A DNA stretch of 64,000 nucleotides from JAEUMD01 sp044222395. Lineage in GTDB: Bacteria > Pseudomonadota > Alphaproteobacteria > Rhizobiales > Hyphomicrobiaceae. Shown piece by piece: positions 27,534 to 36,652 of the stretch. The notes under the pieces were generated by a model. The model made no database searches. It saw only the letters and a list, made by a program, of their open reading frames with translations, and was not told where the DNA came from. Position numbers and translations under genes: made by a program. Location of the stretch: contig JBGANK010000008.1 of the NCBI GenBank assembly GCA_044222395.1, positions 20,550 to 84,549 of the forward strand, in the 5' to 3' direction. Position 1 is the stretch's first letter; every line of letters begins with the position of its first letter.

Positions 27534-28390
27534 GAGATTCGGGCTCTCGCCGGCTTGCCCGCTTTCGCTTCGCGCGACGCAAAGCTCCAGGCACGCCACA
27601 TCAGCCAGCCGCCCAAGAGCACCATCGGGATCGAGTAGAGCATGCCGCGCGTGATTGACACGCTTTCGAACAGCATCCCGTACTCCTCGATCTTGAACAG
27701 CTCGACGAACATGCGGAATGCGCCATAGCCGGCCAGAAACGCGCCGACCGTGAAGCCAGGCATCTTCAGCGAGCCGCGCTTCCAGATCAGCCAGCCGAGG
27801 ATCGCGAACAGCACCGCACCCTCGAGGATGGCCTCGTAAAGCATGGCCGGGTGGCGCGGCATCGGTCCATAGCCCGGGAAGGCGATCGCCCATGGCACGT
27901 TGGTGATCGTGCCGACGACCTCCGAGTTGATGAAGTTGGCGGTGCGGCCGAAGAACAGGCCGATCGGAACGGCAGCGGTCACCACGTCCGCCAGGCTGTG
28001 CATGGAGACGTTGCGCCACATCGAATAAAGCCACATCGCCAGCGTCACGCCGATGGCACCGCCGTGGAAGGCCATGCCACCCTGCCAGATCTTCACGATC
28101 TCTGCGGGATGCGACAGGTAGTAGGTGGGCTCGTAGAACAGCACATGCCCAAGCCGCCCGCCGATGACGACGCCGAGCGTGACGACGAGCAGCACGTCAT
28201 CCATCATGTTCACGGAAAGCGCCGGCTTGCCGTCGCGCCACAACCGGTTGGTGCTGACCAGCTTCCTGACGTACCACCAGCCGAGCAGCAGACCGGCCAT
28301 GTAGGCGAGCCCGTACCACTTGACCGAAAGTGGCCCGATGCTGATCGCCACGGGGTCGATCTCGGGATAGGGAATGGCAAGCAATCTCAA
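27530..28390 (-). CDS. lgt: Prolipoprotein diacylglyceryl transferase
   Basis: 286-residue polytopic inner-membrane enzyme that attaches diacylglycerol to the lipobox Cys. Motifs are GGRLGHVLFYEP, MAFHGGAIG (essential His) and GRTANFINSEVVG. It matures lipoproteins such as the two found at 24.2 and 60.9 kb. Confidence 0.95.
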   Translation of the reverse strand: MRLLAIPYPEIDPVAISIGPLSVKWYGLAYMAGLLLGWWYVRKLVSTNRLWRDGKPALSVNMMDDVLLVVTLGVVIGGRLGHVLFYEPTYYLSHPAEIVKIWQGGMAFHGGAIGVTLAMWLYSMWRNVSMHSLADVVTAAVPIGLFFGRTANFINSEVVGTITNVPWAIAFPGYGPMPRHPAMLYEAILEGAVLFAILGWLIWKRGSLKMPGFTVGAFLAGYGAFRMFVELFKIEEYGMLFESVSITRGMLYSIPMVLLGGWLMWRAWSFASREAKAGKPARARIS

Positions 28391-28661
28391 TCGCTAGTCC
28401 TCCATGGCGGGCATCTCTGCCAAGCCGGCGGGTTGGTCGTGGCGACCAGGCTCGCAAGAACGCCGACGGTGGCACGATTTGGCCAGGGATCGGTCCATGT
28501 CAAGCGACGCAGGACGTGCCCTTGGTTCACCATCTGATTCCCGGCAGCACCGTTGAGCCTTGATTGGAGTCACCGCCACGGCCATAGTCCCTGCAAATCG
28601 CAACACCGCCGCCATGCGGATACAACTACAGCGGCCGTCGCCGTAAAGTATAGGTATCAAG

Positions 28662-28922
28662 ATGACCCAGACCGCCAATCCGATCCTCGATGAGCTTGCG
28701 CGTCTGATGACCGACGCGGCAGGTGCCGCCCAGGGCGTCAAGCGCGAGATGGAATCCCTGGTGCGTTCGCAAGGCGAGCGTTTCCTGCGCGACATGGACG
28801 TGGTGAGCCGCGAGGAGTTCGAGGCCGTCAAGGCGATGGCCGAGAAGGCACGCGCCGAGAACGATGCGCTGTCAGCGCGTATTGCCGCACTCGAATCGAC
28901 ATTGCGCGGCCGTAGCGGCTGA
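28662..28922 (+). CDS. ubiK: Ubiquinone biosynthesis accessory factor UbiK (BMFP family)
   Basis: 86 residues: an amphipathic N-terminal helix (NPILDELARLMTDAAG) and a C-terminal coiled coil from VSREEFEAVKAMAEKAR to IAALES, exactly the UbiK layout. UbiK helps assemble the soluble Ubi complex. It is divergent from lgt with 270 bp between. Confidence 0.88.
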   Translation: MTQTANPILDELARLMTDAAGAAQGVKREMESLVRSQGERFLRDMDVVSREEFEAVKAMAEKARAENDALSARIAALESTLRGRSG

Positions 28923-29269
28923 AGGTTCCGTGGCAGTGGACCGGGTCACCATGCAGAAAACCTTGCCACCTACCGTCAAGCGGTCGGCATGCGAGCGTCG
29001 GGTTCCGTGCCTTTGAGCAGCGCGCGCGTCGGCCTTGTTGAGATCCGAGTCGGCATCGATTTGTCACGAATTCGCATTGTCGAGCATTACCGCGCACCTT
29101 CCACAGCGGCGCTCACATATTCGCGTCTAGAAGGCGAAACATGCCGAATTCGTCCTTTCAACGTGGACAATCCCGGCACCTTATTGCGACTCAGGGCGCG
29201 GTTCTGTTTTCGTCGCTCCGCCGGTGGATGCGATTGTCGCGGCCGGTGGGAAATGAAGAAGGAACAGGC
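28923..29269. other. Intergenic region upstream of the YbjN-domain gene
   Basis: No gene found. It must contain the promoter for the YbjN gene. AGAAGGA just before 29270 is the ribosome site that favours that start over the upstream ATG at 29141. Confidence 0.4.
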
Positions 29270-29767
29270 ATGGGCTCGCGAACATCCAGCTACGCACAGA
29301 GCACCAACCCGATCGATTTGATCGAGCAGCTCGCCGTAGCCCACGGCTGGGCCTGCGATCGTACGACCGATGACGAGCTGACGCTGGTCGTGATGGGCGG
29401 CTGGACCGACTATCAGGTCTCGATCAACTGGCGCGGCGATCTGGAAGCCCTGCACCTGGCCTGTGCCTTCGATTTCAAAGTGCCCGACTACCGCCTGTCG
29501 GAGATGTATCGCCTGATCGCCCAGATCAACGAGCAGCTTTGGCTCGGCCACTTCGACGTGTGGACCAACGAAGGGCTCATCATGTACCGGCACGGTCTGC
29601 TCCTCAACGGCGCGCTGGCGACGCCGCGCCAGTGCGAGGCGCTGCTGTCGGCGGCGCTGGAGGCTTGCGAGCGCTATTATCAGGCCTTCCAGTTCGTGGT
29701 CTGGGCGGGTAAGGAAAGCCGTGAGGCGCTCGTCTCGACCATGTTCGAGACCGAGGGCCAGGCTTGA
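29270..29767 (+). CDS. YbjN domain-containing protein
   Basis: 165 residues. The fold is the TY-chaperone-like YbjN domain: IDLIEQLAVAHGW, then DYQVSINWRGDLEALHLACAF cut here at DLEALHLACAFDFKVP, and the C-terminal repeat of helices around CERYYQAFQFVVWAG. Members may act as chaperone-like or secretion-related proteins; the role here is unknown. It lies 86 nt before proC on the same strand. Confidence 0.85.
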   Translation: MGSRTSSYAQSTNPIDLIEQLAVAHGWACDRTTDDELTLVVMGGWTDYQVSINWRGDLEALHLACAFDFKVPDYRLSEMYRLIAQINEQLWLGHFDVWTNEGLIMYRHGLLLNGALATPRQCEALLSAALEACERYYQAFQFVVWAGKESREALVSTMFETEGQA

Positions 29768-29853
29768 AGCCCGAGCGGCGTTTGCGCAGTAAAGGTTGAT
29801 CGCCCGCGGGTCTATCAAAAGCGAACCGGTCCAACCGCGCTGGGTGACGTTTC

Positions 29854-30681
29854 ATGGCACTGACATTGAATGGGCCGCTCGTGCTCGCAGGCGCGGGCAA
29901 GATGGGCGGCGCGATGCTGTCCGGCTGGCTGAAGCGCGGGCTCGATCCGGCCCGTGTGATCGTGCAGGACCCCGCTCCGCCTGCCGAGGTCGCGGCACTT
30001 CTGGCGCAGAACGTCATCAAGTCGTCGCCGACGATCGACACTGCGGCAACCCCGCCGGCGGTGATTATCGTCGCGGTGAAGCCGCAGGCGATGGAAGAAG
30101 TTTTCCCCAGGCTGGCACGACTGGCCGGTCCGCAGACCCTCGTGCTCTCGATCGCGGCTGGTAAGACGCTTGCAAGCTTCGAACGGCACCTGCCGGAAAA
30201 GAGCGCCGTCGTGCGTGCCATGCCCAATACGCCCGCCGCGATCGGCCGAGGCATCACCGTGTGCGTTGCCAATGCGCATGTCAGCGATGAGCAGCGCGCA
30301 CTCGCCACCACCTTGCTCGAGGCCATAGGCGAGGTCGACTGGGTCGGCGACGAGCAACTGATGGATGCCGTCACCGCGGTGTCAGGTTCTGGCCCCGCCT
30401 ATGTCTTCCTGCTCGCCGAGGCGCTGGCAGCCGCCGGCGTGCGCCAGGGGCTGGATGCCGAGTTGTCAGCCCGTCTGGCGAGGGCAACGGTATCGGGTGC
30501 CGGCGAGCTTTTGCGACAATCCGCGGAACCAGCCGCACAGCTCCGCCACAACGTAACATCGCCCGGCGGAACGACGGCAGCGGCGCTGTCTGTGCTCATG
30601 CGGGAAGGCACCGGCCTCAGCGAACTGCTGGACGCAGCCGTGACGGCGGCAACAAAAAGAGGCCGCGAGCTGGCCGGTTAA
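29854..30681 (+). CDS. proC: Pyrroline-5-carboxylate reductase
   Basis: Last step of proline synthesis. 275 residues: NAD(P) motif LAGAGKMGGAML, VRAMPNTPAAIGRG, and the C-terminal substrate domain DAVTAVSGSGPAYVFLLAEA and VTSPGGTTAAALSVL. All family motifs are intact. The gene ends inside a terminator-like hairpin. Confidence 0.96.
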   Translation: MALTLNGPLVLAGAGKMGGAMLSGWLKRGLDPARVIVQDPAPPAEVAALLAQNVIKSSPTIDTAATPPAVIIVAVKPQAMEEVFPRLARLAGPQTLVLSIAAGKTLASFERHLPEKSAVVRAMPNTPAAIGRGITVCVANAHVSDEQRALATTLLEAIGEVDWVGDEQLMDAVTAVSGSGPAYVFLLAEALAAAGVRQGLDAELSARLARATVSGAGELLRQSAEPAAQLRHNVTSPGGTTAAALSVLMREGTGLSELLDAAVTAATKRGRELAG

Positions 30682-30702
30682 GACGGCAGCAGGCTCGCGG
30701 CC
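30661..30702 (+). terminator. Hairpin overlapping the end of proC
   Basis: GGCCGCGAGC (30661-30670) pairs with GCTCGCGGCC (30693-30702), with the proC stop in the loop. It has no T-run. Confidence 0.5.
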
Positions 30703-31163
30703 CTTGCAGTTTACGGTCCAGCGAGTTCCTTGGCCCTTCCCCCAGAAGCGGCAAAGGCAGGCTCCGGCGTACTGGACCGCGGAGCGGGATGTGGACCGAC
30801 AGGACGCCACAGGAGGCGGACACCGGATCGGCCCGAGCGGACCTGACGCGTGGCAAGCGCCTGTTCCAATACTGTTATGATATAATGTTACAATTCCGGC
30901 AAGCCGCAAACTTCCGGGCTCACGCGATTGTGAGGCAGCGGCACTCATGGCGAGATGGGCTGCCGGTCGCTCGAATTGTCCCTCTATGACGGGGATTGAG
31001 GGGCCGATCGAGATCCGCCAGACCGCCAATGGCAATCTGATCTCGGAGAGGCCCATGCTGCGATCAAAGACAGCACCGACGCGGTCATGATCCACGTTGC
31101 GGATGCGCGGGCTTTGTGTTGGATGCACCCCGCTGAATGGCACTGAAGGGCGAGGCAACGATC
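30703..31163. other. Intergenic region upstream of the arsenic genes
   Basis: No convincing gene; a 34-codon ATG frame at 30986 shows no recognisable product. The AT-rich stretch around 30870-30895 contains TATAAT at 30881-30886, a possible -10 for acr3-arsC, but without a good -35. No ArsR gene or clear ArsR box was found. Confidence 0.4.
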
Positions 31164-32228
31164 ATGAGCACGTTTGAGAGATACCTGACGCTGTGGGTGG
31201 CGCTATGCATTGCCGTCGGCATCGCACTGGGCCATGCCATGCCGGGCATGTTCCAAATCATCGGCCGCGCAGAGATCGCCAAGGTCAATATCCCCGTCGC
31301 GGTTCTGATCTGGATGATGATCATCCCCATGCTTGTGAAAATCGACTTCGCAGCGCTTGGCGAGGTGCGCCGGCACTGGCGCGGGATCGGCGTTACGCTG
31401 TTCATCAACTGGGCGGTAAAGCCCTTCTCGATGGCGCTGCTGGGCTGGCTTTTCATCGGCTATCTGCTCCGTGATCTGCTGCCAGCCGGCCAGATCGACA
31501 GCTACATCGCCGGGCTCATCCTCTTGGCGGCGGCGCCCTGCACGGCCATGGTCTTCGTCTGGAGCAACCTCTGTCGCGGCGACGCCAACTTCACCATCAC
31601 CCAGGTGGCGCTCAATGATCTGGTCATGGTATTTGCCTTCGCGCCGATCGTCGCGTTCCTGCTTGGACTTTCGGCGATTACAGTGCCGTGGGAGACACTG
31701 CTGCTATCGGTTCTGCTTTACATCGTCGTTCCGGTGCTCATCGCGCAGATCGTGCGGCGGTATGCAATCAACGGCGGCGGCCCTGAAGGTCTGGCGCGGC
31801 TGATCGGCATCCTGCAACCGTTTTCGTTGCTCGCGCTCCTGACGACACTGGTGCTGCTGTTCGGCTTCCAGGGTGAACAGATCCTGCGCCAGCCGCTGAT
31901 CATCGCCATTCTTGCGATCCCGATCCTGATACAGGTCTATTTCAATTCCGGACTTGCCTACCTCCTGAACCGCGCCGCTGGCGAAGCTCATTGCGTCGCG
32001 GCGCCCTCGGCATTGATTGGCGCCTCGAACTTTTTCGAGTTGGCCGTAGCGGCAGCGATCAGCCTGTTCGGCTTCGAGTCCGGAGCTGCCCTTGCAACCG
32101 TCGTTGGCGTGCTGATCGAGGTTCCTGTCATGCTGTCCGTGGTGGCAATCGTCAACCGCACCAAGGCATGGTACGAGAGTGGCCTGACGCGAGAACGCGA
32201 CGCGCACCCGGCATCCAGAGGCAAATGA
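31164..32228 (+). CDS. acr3: Arsenite efflux transporter, ACR3 family
   Basis: 354 residues, about ten membrane spans. The ACR3 signature IPMLVKIDF and the conserved Cys segment AAPCTAMVFVWSNL identify the family; EAHCVAAPSALIGASNFFEL is the conserved C-terminal half motif (split here for length: AHCVAAPSALIGASNF). It exports arsenite using the membrane potential or protons. It precedes arsC by 13 nt, so the pair forms an operon. Confidence 0.94.
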   Translation: MSTFERYLTLWVALCIAVGIALGHAMPGMFQIIGRAEIAKVNIPVAVLIWMMIIPMLVKIDFAALGEVRRHWRGIGVTLFINWAVKPFSMALLGWLFIGYLLRDLLPAGQIDSYIAGLILLAAAPCTAMVFVWSNLCRGDANFTITQVALNDLVMVFAFAPIVAFLLGLSAITVPWETLLLSVLLYIVVPVLIAQIVRRYAINGGGPEGLARLIGILQPFSLLALLTTLVLLFGFQGEQILRQPLIIAILAIPILIQVYFNSGLAYLLNRAAGEAHCVAAPSALIGASNFFELAVAAAISLFGFESGAALATVVGVLIEVPVMLSVVAIVNRTKAWYESGLTRERDAHPASRGK

Positions 32229-32241
32229 AGGTCGAGCCCCG

Positions 32242-32709
32242 ATGACCGTCACTAACTATCACAATCCCAAATGTGGAACCTCGCGCAATACGCTCGCCAT
32301 GATCCGCGCGTCGGGCGTCGAACCGCACATCATCGAATACCTGCAAGAGCCGCCCACGCGCGAAAAGCTGGTGCAGCTCATCAAGAAGATGAAGGCGCGC
32401 CCGCGCGACATTCTGCGCCAGAAGGGCACGCCTTATGATGAGCTGGGACTTGGCAATGAGAGCCTCACCGATGATCAGCTCATCGACGCCATGATGGCGC
32501 ACCCGATCCTCATCAATCGCCCGATCGTGGAGACGGCGGTCGGCGTCAGGCTGTGCCGCCCTTCCGAGGTGGTCCTGGACATCCTGCCCAATCCGCACAT
32601 CGGAGCTTTCAAAAAAGAGGACGGCGAAATCGTTGCGGCGGCTTCGACGAAAAACTCCGGACGGCCACAACCGACACGTCCGGCGAGGTCGACTTCCGGC
32701 AAGAAATAG
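32242..32709 (+). CDS. arsC: Arsenate reductase, glutaredoxin-linked type
   Basis: 155 residues of the thioredoxin-fold ArsC family. The catalytic Cys is in NPKCGTSRN; the three substrate Arg regions are MKARPRD, LINRPIV and GVRLCRPSE. The last 25 residues (Pro/Ser/Lys-rich) are an extra tail. It reduces arsenate to arsenite for export by Acr3. Confidence 0.94.
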   Translation: MTVTNYHNPKCGTSRNTLAMIRASGVEPHIIEYLQEPPTREKLVQLIKKMKARPRDILRQKGTPYDELGLGNESLTDDQLIDAMMAHPILINRPIVETAVGVRLCRPSEVVLDILPNPHIGAFKKEDGEIVAAASTKNSGRPQPTRPARSTSGKK

Positions 32710-32855
32710 CAAGCGACGCTTTCGCACCAGCGTACCGAGGTCTGGCAATTGCCGGTGCGAAGGCTTACGTCTTTGAATGTCGTGATCCGCGCGGCCCAGG
32801 TAGCGGCGCGGGCTGCGGTGTTGGCTGGAATGAGGCTTGCTGGAGTCTTGAGACG

Positions 32856-33560
32856 ATGTCGCTACCATTGATCGATCTGACCGGCCCCAAGGGACGCATC
32901 ATCGACGCCGCGCTGGCGCTCGCAACCGAGCGGCCGTGGCGCGAGGTATCGCTGCGCGACATTGCCGAGCGCGCCGGTCTGGGGCTGGTCGACATGCGCC
33001 AGCACTTCGCTTCCAAGGCCGACGTGTTGGCGGCCTTCGCCCGTGCCGTCGATGACGCCGTGCTCGCGGTAGCGCCAGCGGCGGCTGGTGGCGATCCCAA
33101 GCGCGATCAGCTGTTCGAGATCATCATGTCGCGCCTTGACGCACTGCGGCCCTATCGGTCGGCCATGAAATCCATCTCGGAGGACACCTCGATCGATCCG
33201 GCGCTCATCAAGGCGCTGTTCGCCTCTCAGGTCTGGATGCTGGAAGCCGCAGGCATCAGCGCCGACGGTATCGAGGGTGGCGTGCGTGTTGCCGGACTGG
33301 CAGCGGTGTACGCGTCCGTATATCGAACCTGGCTCGACGACGATGACCCCGGCCTCGCGCGCACCATGGCCGCACTCGATCGCCGGCTGCGTCGCGGTGA
33401 GCGCACGCTTTCCACACTCGACGAGATGGGTCGCACCGCGCGTGCGATTGCCGATCGTGTCGCTTCGGTGTTTTCGGGCAGATTGTCTACAAGCCCGGCA
33501 TCGCCGCCTGCAGCGCCCGAACCCGCGACGCCGAAGGACGACGCACCGCAGCACGTCTGA
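32856..33560 (+). CDS. TetR/AcrR family transcriptional regulator
   Basis: 234 residues. The N-terminal helix-turn-helix reads RIIDAALALATERPWREVSL, then DIAERAGLGLVDMRQHFASKADVL (split: DIAERAGLGLVD, MRQHFASKADVL). The ligand-binding half and a Pro/Ala-rich C-terminal tail follow. ATG 32856 has GGAG about 10 nt upstream. The target genes are unknown; it is 146 nt after arsC and may not be related to arsenic. Confidence 0.85.
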   Translation: MSLPLIDLTGPKGRIIDAALALATERPWREVSLRDIAERAGLGLVDMRQHFASKADVLAAFARAVDDAVLAVAPAAAGGDPKRDQLFEIIMSRLDALRPYRSAMKSISEDTSIDPALIKALFASQVWMLEAAGISADGIEGGVRVAGLAAVYASVYRTWLDDDDPGLARTMAALDRRLRRGERTLSTLDEMGRTARAIADRVASVFSGRLSTSPASPPAAPEPATPKDDAPQHV

Positions 33561-33604
33561 CGTCCGCCCGCGCAACTGTCCGCGCGCGGCCCAGGTGGGT
33601 CTGG

Positions 33605-35047
33605 CTACAGCGGCACCGAAATGATGGCGCGCAGTCCGCCCAGCGAGCTTTGGCCAAGCGTGATGTCGCCACCATGGCTCTTGGCGATGTCGCGCGCGAT
33701 GGCAAGGCCGAGGCCGGAGTTGCTCTTGTCCTGATTGCGCGCGTGATCGATGCGGTAGAACGGCTTGAACACGTTGTGACGCTCTGAATCAGGGATGCCC
33801 GGGCCGTTGTCGTCGACCTCGATCCGCAGCCACTGCCCTTCGGTAGCCGCGCGTACAATCACCTGATCGCCGTAGCGCTGTGCATTCGTGACGAGGTTGG
33901 TGATGGCGCGCTTGAACGCGTTGCGCTTGAGCGGAACCATAAGCTCCTTGCTGCGTCTCCTGAGTTTGACATCGACAGGAGTGCCGTAGACTTCTGCTTC
34001 CGCCTGAATCTCTTCCAACAGTTCGCGCACGTTTGCCGGGCGCGCTTCCTCGCCGCCGTCGCCCTTCGTAAAGGCCAGGTAATCCTCCAGCATGTGCTGC
34101 ATTTCGTTGACGTCGGACCGGAGCGACTGGGCTTCCGGCGTCTCTCCAAGCAGCGCCAGTTCCAGCTTGAATCGCGTCAGCACGGTTCTGAGATCGTGGC
34201 TCACCCCGGCCAGCATCGTCGTGCGCTGGTCGACGTGCGTCTTTATGCGATCGCGCATTTCCAAGAACGCCTGCGCCGCCTGCCGCACCTCGCGCGCGCC
34301 ACGCGGTTTGAAGTCTTCCGGCACCGGCCGGCCCTTGCCGAACTCGTCGGCCGCTTCCGCCAGCCGCAGGATCGGGCGGATCTGGTTGCGCAGGAATAAG
34401 ATTGCGACAGTGAGTAGGATCACCGAGGTGCCGACCATCCACAGCAGGAAGATGTGCGAGTTGGAGGCATAGGTCTGCGTGCGCGTGGCAATGAACCTCA
34501 AGATCGCATTGTCGTGCTTGACGCGGATTTCCACGTGCCGGGACTGGCCGACCGTGTCGATCCAGAAGGGCCGATTCACCTTCTTGCGGATCTCGTCCGA
34601 AAGCGCCGCATCGAGCAGGCTGAAGAACGGCTTCGGCCGTGCCTCGGGAAGGTCGCCGGAGTTGAGGATCTGCAATGACAGGCCGAGCTTGTCGCGTGCC
34701 AGCGAAATGAGGCGCGCCTGGTTCGCTTCACCTGGCGACGATTGTTCATAGACCTGGATCAGCGCTGCGACGTCGCGCGCGGTGGCCTCCGACAGTCGCC
34801 GCGTCACCGCCTGCCAGTGGCGCTCCATGAAGACGAATGCGATGACGCCTTCCAGCACGACGATGGGCGCGATGATGATGATGAGGGCGCGCGCATAAAG
34901 GCCCTTCGGCATCGCGTCGGCGATCCTCTGCATCGGACCGCGCAGCGCGCGCTTTACCCGCGAGGAAACCGCACGGATCCACGCCGCAGTCCGGATGCCG
35001 TAGCGGGAACGAACCCGCACATCAGGTATCTCCGGCGTTATTGCCAT
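33605..35047 (-). CDS. EnvZ-type sensor histidine kinase
   Basis: 480 residues: membrane spans about 54-74 and 199-219 flank a periplasmic domain of some 120 residues, followed by a HAMP domain, the H-box GVSHDLRTVLTRF with His284, and ATPase boxes NAQRYG, DNGPGIPD, and SGLGLAIARDIAK. It autophosphorylates and should phosphorylate the response regulator encoded 115 nt upstream on the same strand. Confidence 0.93.
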   Translation of the reverse strand: MAITPEIPDVRVRSRYGIRTAAWIRAVSSRVKRALRGPMQRIADAMPKGLYARALIIIIAPIVVLEGVIAFVFMERHWQAVTRRLSEATARDVAALIQVYEQSSPGEANQARLISLARDKLGLSLQILNSGDLPEARPKPFFSLLDAALSDEIRKKVNRPFWIDTVGQSRHVEIRVKHDNAILRFIATRTQTYASNSHIFLLWMVGTSVILLTVAILFLRNQIRPILRLAEAADEFGKGRPVPEDFKPRGAREVRQAAQAFLEMRDRIKTHVDQRTTMLAGVSHDLRTVLTRFKLELALLGETPEAQSLRSDVNEMQHMLEDYLAFTKGDGGEEARPANVRELLEEIQAEAEVYGTPVDVKLRRRSKELMVPLKRNAFKRAITNLVTNAQRYGDQVIVRAATEGQWLRIEVDDNGPGIPDSERHNVFKPFYRIDHARNQDKSNSGLGLAIARDIAKSHGGDITLGQSSLGGLRAIISVPL

Positions 35048-35162
35048 GAGCCGTCAATCTCCGGTTCCATCGTGCCGGACGTCGTCGAGCCAGTCGCTGC
35101 CCCACCCCGGGGTCGGCTGCAATTCCGCGCGTGCCTGCAACGCGTCTTGTCGGTGCACACCG

Positions 35163-35882
35163 TCAATCGGTGTAGAGGATATAGCCTTTGCCGCGGACCG
35201 TCTGCAGATAGACCGGATTGGAAGGATCTGCCTCGATCTTGCGGCGCAGGCGATTGATCTGCACGTCGATGGCACGCTCGCTGCCGGTGGTGTCGTCGCT
35301 CGACAGCTCGTGGCGCTGGATCGGTGTGCCTGGCTTGAGTGCGAACTGGCGCAGCAGATCGCGCTCGCGTTCGGTGAGCTTGATGGTTTCGTCCTCGCGC
35401 TTCAGTTCGCCGCGCGACACATGGAATACGAAAGCGCCCATGCGAACCTCGTCGCTCGACGCGCCCGGAGCCGGACCGCGTCCTCGCCGCAGGATGTTCT
35501 GCAGCCGCAGCAGCAGTTCGCGCGGTTCGAAGGGCTTGGGCATGTAGTCGTCGACACCTGCCTCCAGTCCCGCGATGCGATCCTCCGAGTCCGAGCGCGC
35601 CGTCAGCATCAGGATCGGCACGTTGAGTGTGGACTTCAGGTCGCGCGCCAGATCGAGCCCGTTCTCGCCGGGCATCATCACGTCGAGCAGGACGATATCG
35701 AAGGCCAGCCCGCGCATCGCTGCCCGAGCCGCTGCGGCGTCAGCCGCCGGCGTCACGCGGAAACCATGCTCATTGAGATAGCGGCGAAGAAGGTCGCGGA
35801 TTTTCTGGTCGTCATCGACAACGAGGACGTGCGGCGCATTGTCGGGCAGCGGCTCCCTGGCCAAGGCGTGTGCGGTCGTCAT
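35163..35882 (-). CDS. petR: OmpR-family response regulator, PetR-like
   Basis: 239 residues. Receiver: acidic pocket VVDDD, phospho-acceptor Asp67 in LLDVMMPG, and Lys116 in PKPFEP. The C-terminal winged helix ends RLRRKIEADPSNPVYLQTVR followed by GKGY. The start ATG 35882 overlaps the stop of the MarR-family gene (ATGA). In Rhodobacter capsulatus the equivalent MarR/OmpR pair petP-petR controls cytochrome bc1 genes; petABC is in this window, though 27 kb away. The PetR name is inferred from this arrangement. Confidence 0.85.
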   Translation of the reverse strand: MTTAHALAREPLPDNAPHVLVVDDDQKIRDLLRRYLNEHGFRVTPAADAAAARAAMRGLAFDIVLLDVMMPGENGLDLARDLKSTLNVPILMLTARSDSEDRIAGLEAGVDDYMPKPFEPRELLLRLQNILRRGRGPAPGASSDEVRMGAFVFHVSRGELKREDETIKLTERERDLLRQFALKPGTPIQRHELSSDDTTGSERAIDVQINRLRRKIEADPSNPVYLQTVRGKGYILYTD

Positions 35883-36484
35883 GTCGGATCCTGTTGCTGT
35901 TCGCGGACTTGAACACCTCCCGGCACGTCCGCGAGGCGGATCAGTGCGCGGACGCGGTCGCGATCCTTTTCTGCGATCATGGCAAAAAGAAATCTCCGCG
36001 TCGCATCGTCTGCGCCCGGACCGGCCTTGTCCAGAGCCTCGCCAATGCGGCGAATTTGCAGGTTGGCAAGCTTTTCCGCGAGCTTTGTGCCTTTCGCCGT
36101 CAGGTAGAGCCGGCGTTCCCTGCGGTCCTCCTTGCCCGAGCGCTGCGCCACGAAACCCTCGTCGATCAACTGCTTGAGCACGCGGGCGAGGCTCTGCTTG
36201 GTGATTTTCAGGATATGCAGGAGGTCGGCGACGCGCAGTCCCGGATTGCGGTTGACGAAATGCAGGACACGATGGTGGGCCCTGCCAAATCCGTATTTTT
36301 CCAGAACCTTGTCCGCGTCGTTGGTGAAATCGCGATAGGCGAAGAACAGCAGCTCCACACAAGCCATGAGACTTTCGCGGCCATTATGCGAACTGTCGCC
36401 ATGGGCCGACATCTCGGCCGTTCCAGCCGCGGCCGCAGTTCTCGATTGCAGCTTCGCAAGAGGACTTGAATTTACGTCAGTCAT
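35879..36484 (-). CDS. petP: MarR-family regulator, PetP-like
   Basis: 201 residues with an N-terminal extension, then the MarR winged helix: HHRVLHFVNRNPGLRVADLL, ITKQSLARVLKQLIDEGFV and the wing GKEDRRERRLYLTAKG. It is divergent from ilvE (168-bp shared intergenic region) and translationally coupled to the response regulator. An effect on the two-component operon or ilvE is plausible; no operator could be defined. Confidence 0.85.
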   Translation of the reverse strand: MTDVNSSPLAKLQSRTAAAAGTAEMSAHGDSSHNGRESLMACVELLFFAYRDFTNDADKVLEKYGFGRAHHRVLHFVNRNPGLRVADLLHILKITKQSLARVLKQLIDEGFVAQRSGKEDRRERRLYLTAKGTKLAEKLANLQIRRIGEALDKAGPGADDATRRFLFAMIAEKDRDRVRALIRLADVPGGVQVREQQQDPT

Positions 36485-36652
36485 GTTGACTTATTTGCCG
36501 CTGATTGTTAGTCGTGGCAAGTCATTTTGAGCAGGGAAATTAGCGGCTTCATCGCATGGTTGCCGCGTCTGTTGCAGTCGGCGGCGGCGATCGCGGGCGC
36601 GGATCGAAGCGGTCTGCCTGCTTGCGGCGTTGCTGCATGAGGATCCAAAGGA

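Noticed and set aside
26361..28034. A 557-residue fusion protein extending the NDUFAF7-like methyltransferase upstream
   Set aside because: The extra N-terminal 167 residues are read in another frame of lgt and have no family similarity; ATG 27533 overlapping the lgt stop is the natural start.
30986..31090. Short ATG frame upstream of acr3 as a leader peptide or ArsR remnant
   Set aside because: 34 codons, no good ribosome site and no helix-turn-helix or metal-binding Cys; not supportable.
35163..36362. A 399-residue response regulator with a long N-terminal extension
   Set aside because: The extension is an out-of-frame reading of the MarR-family gene; the receiver domain starts properly after ATG 35882.
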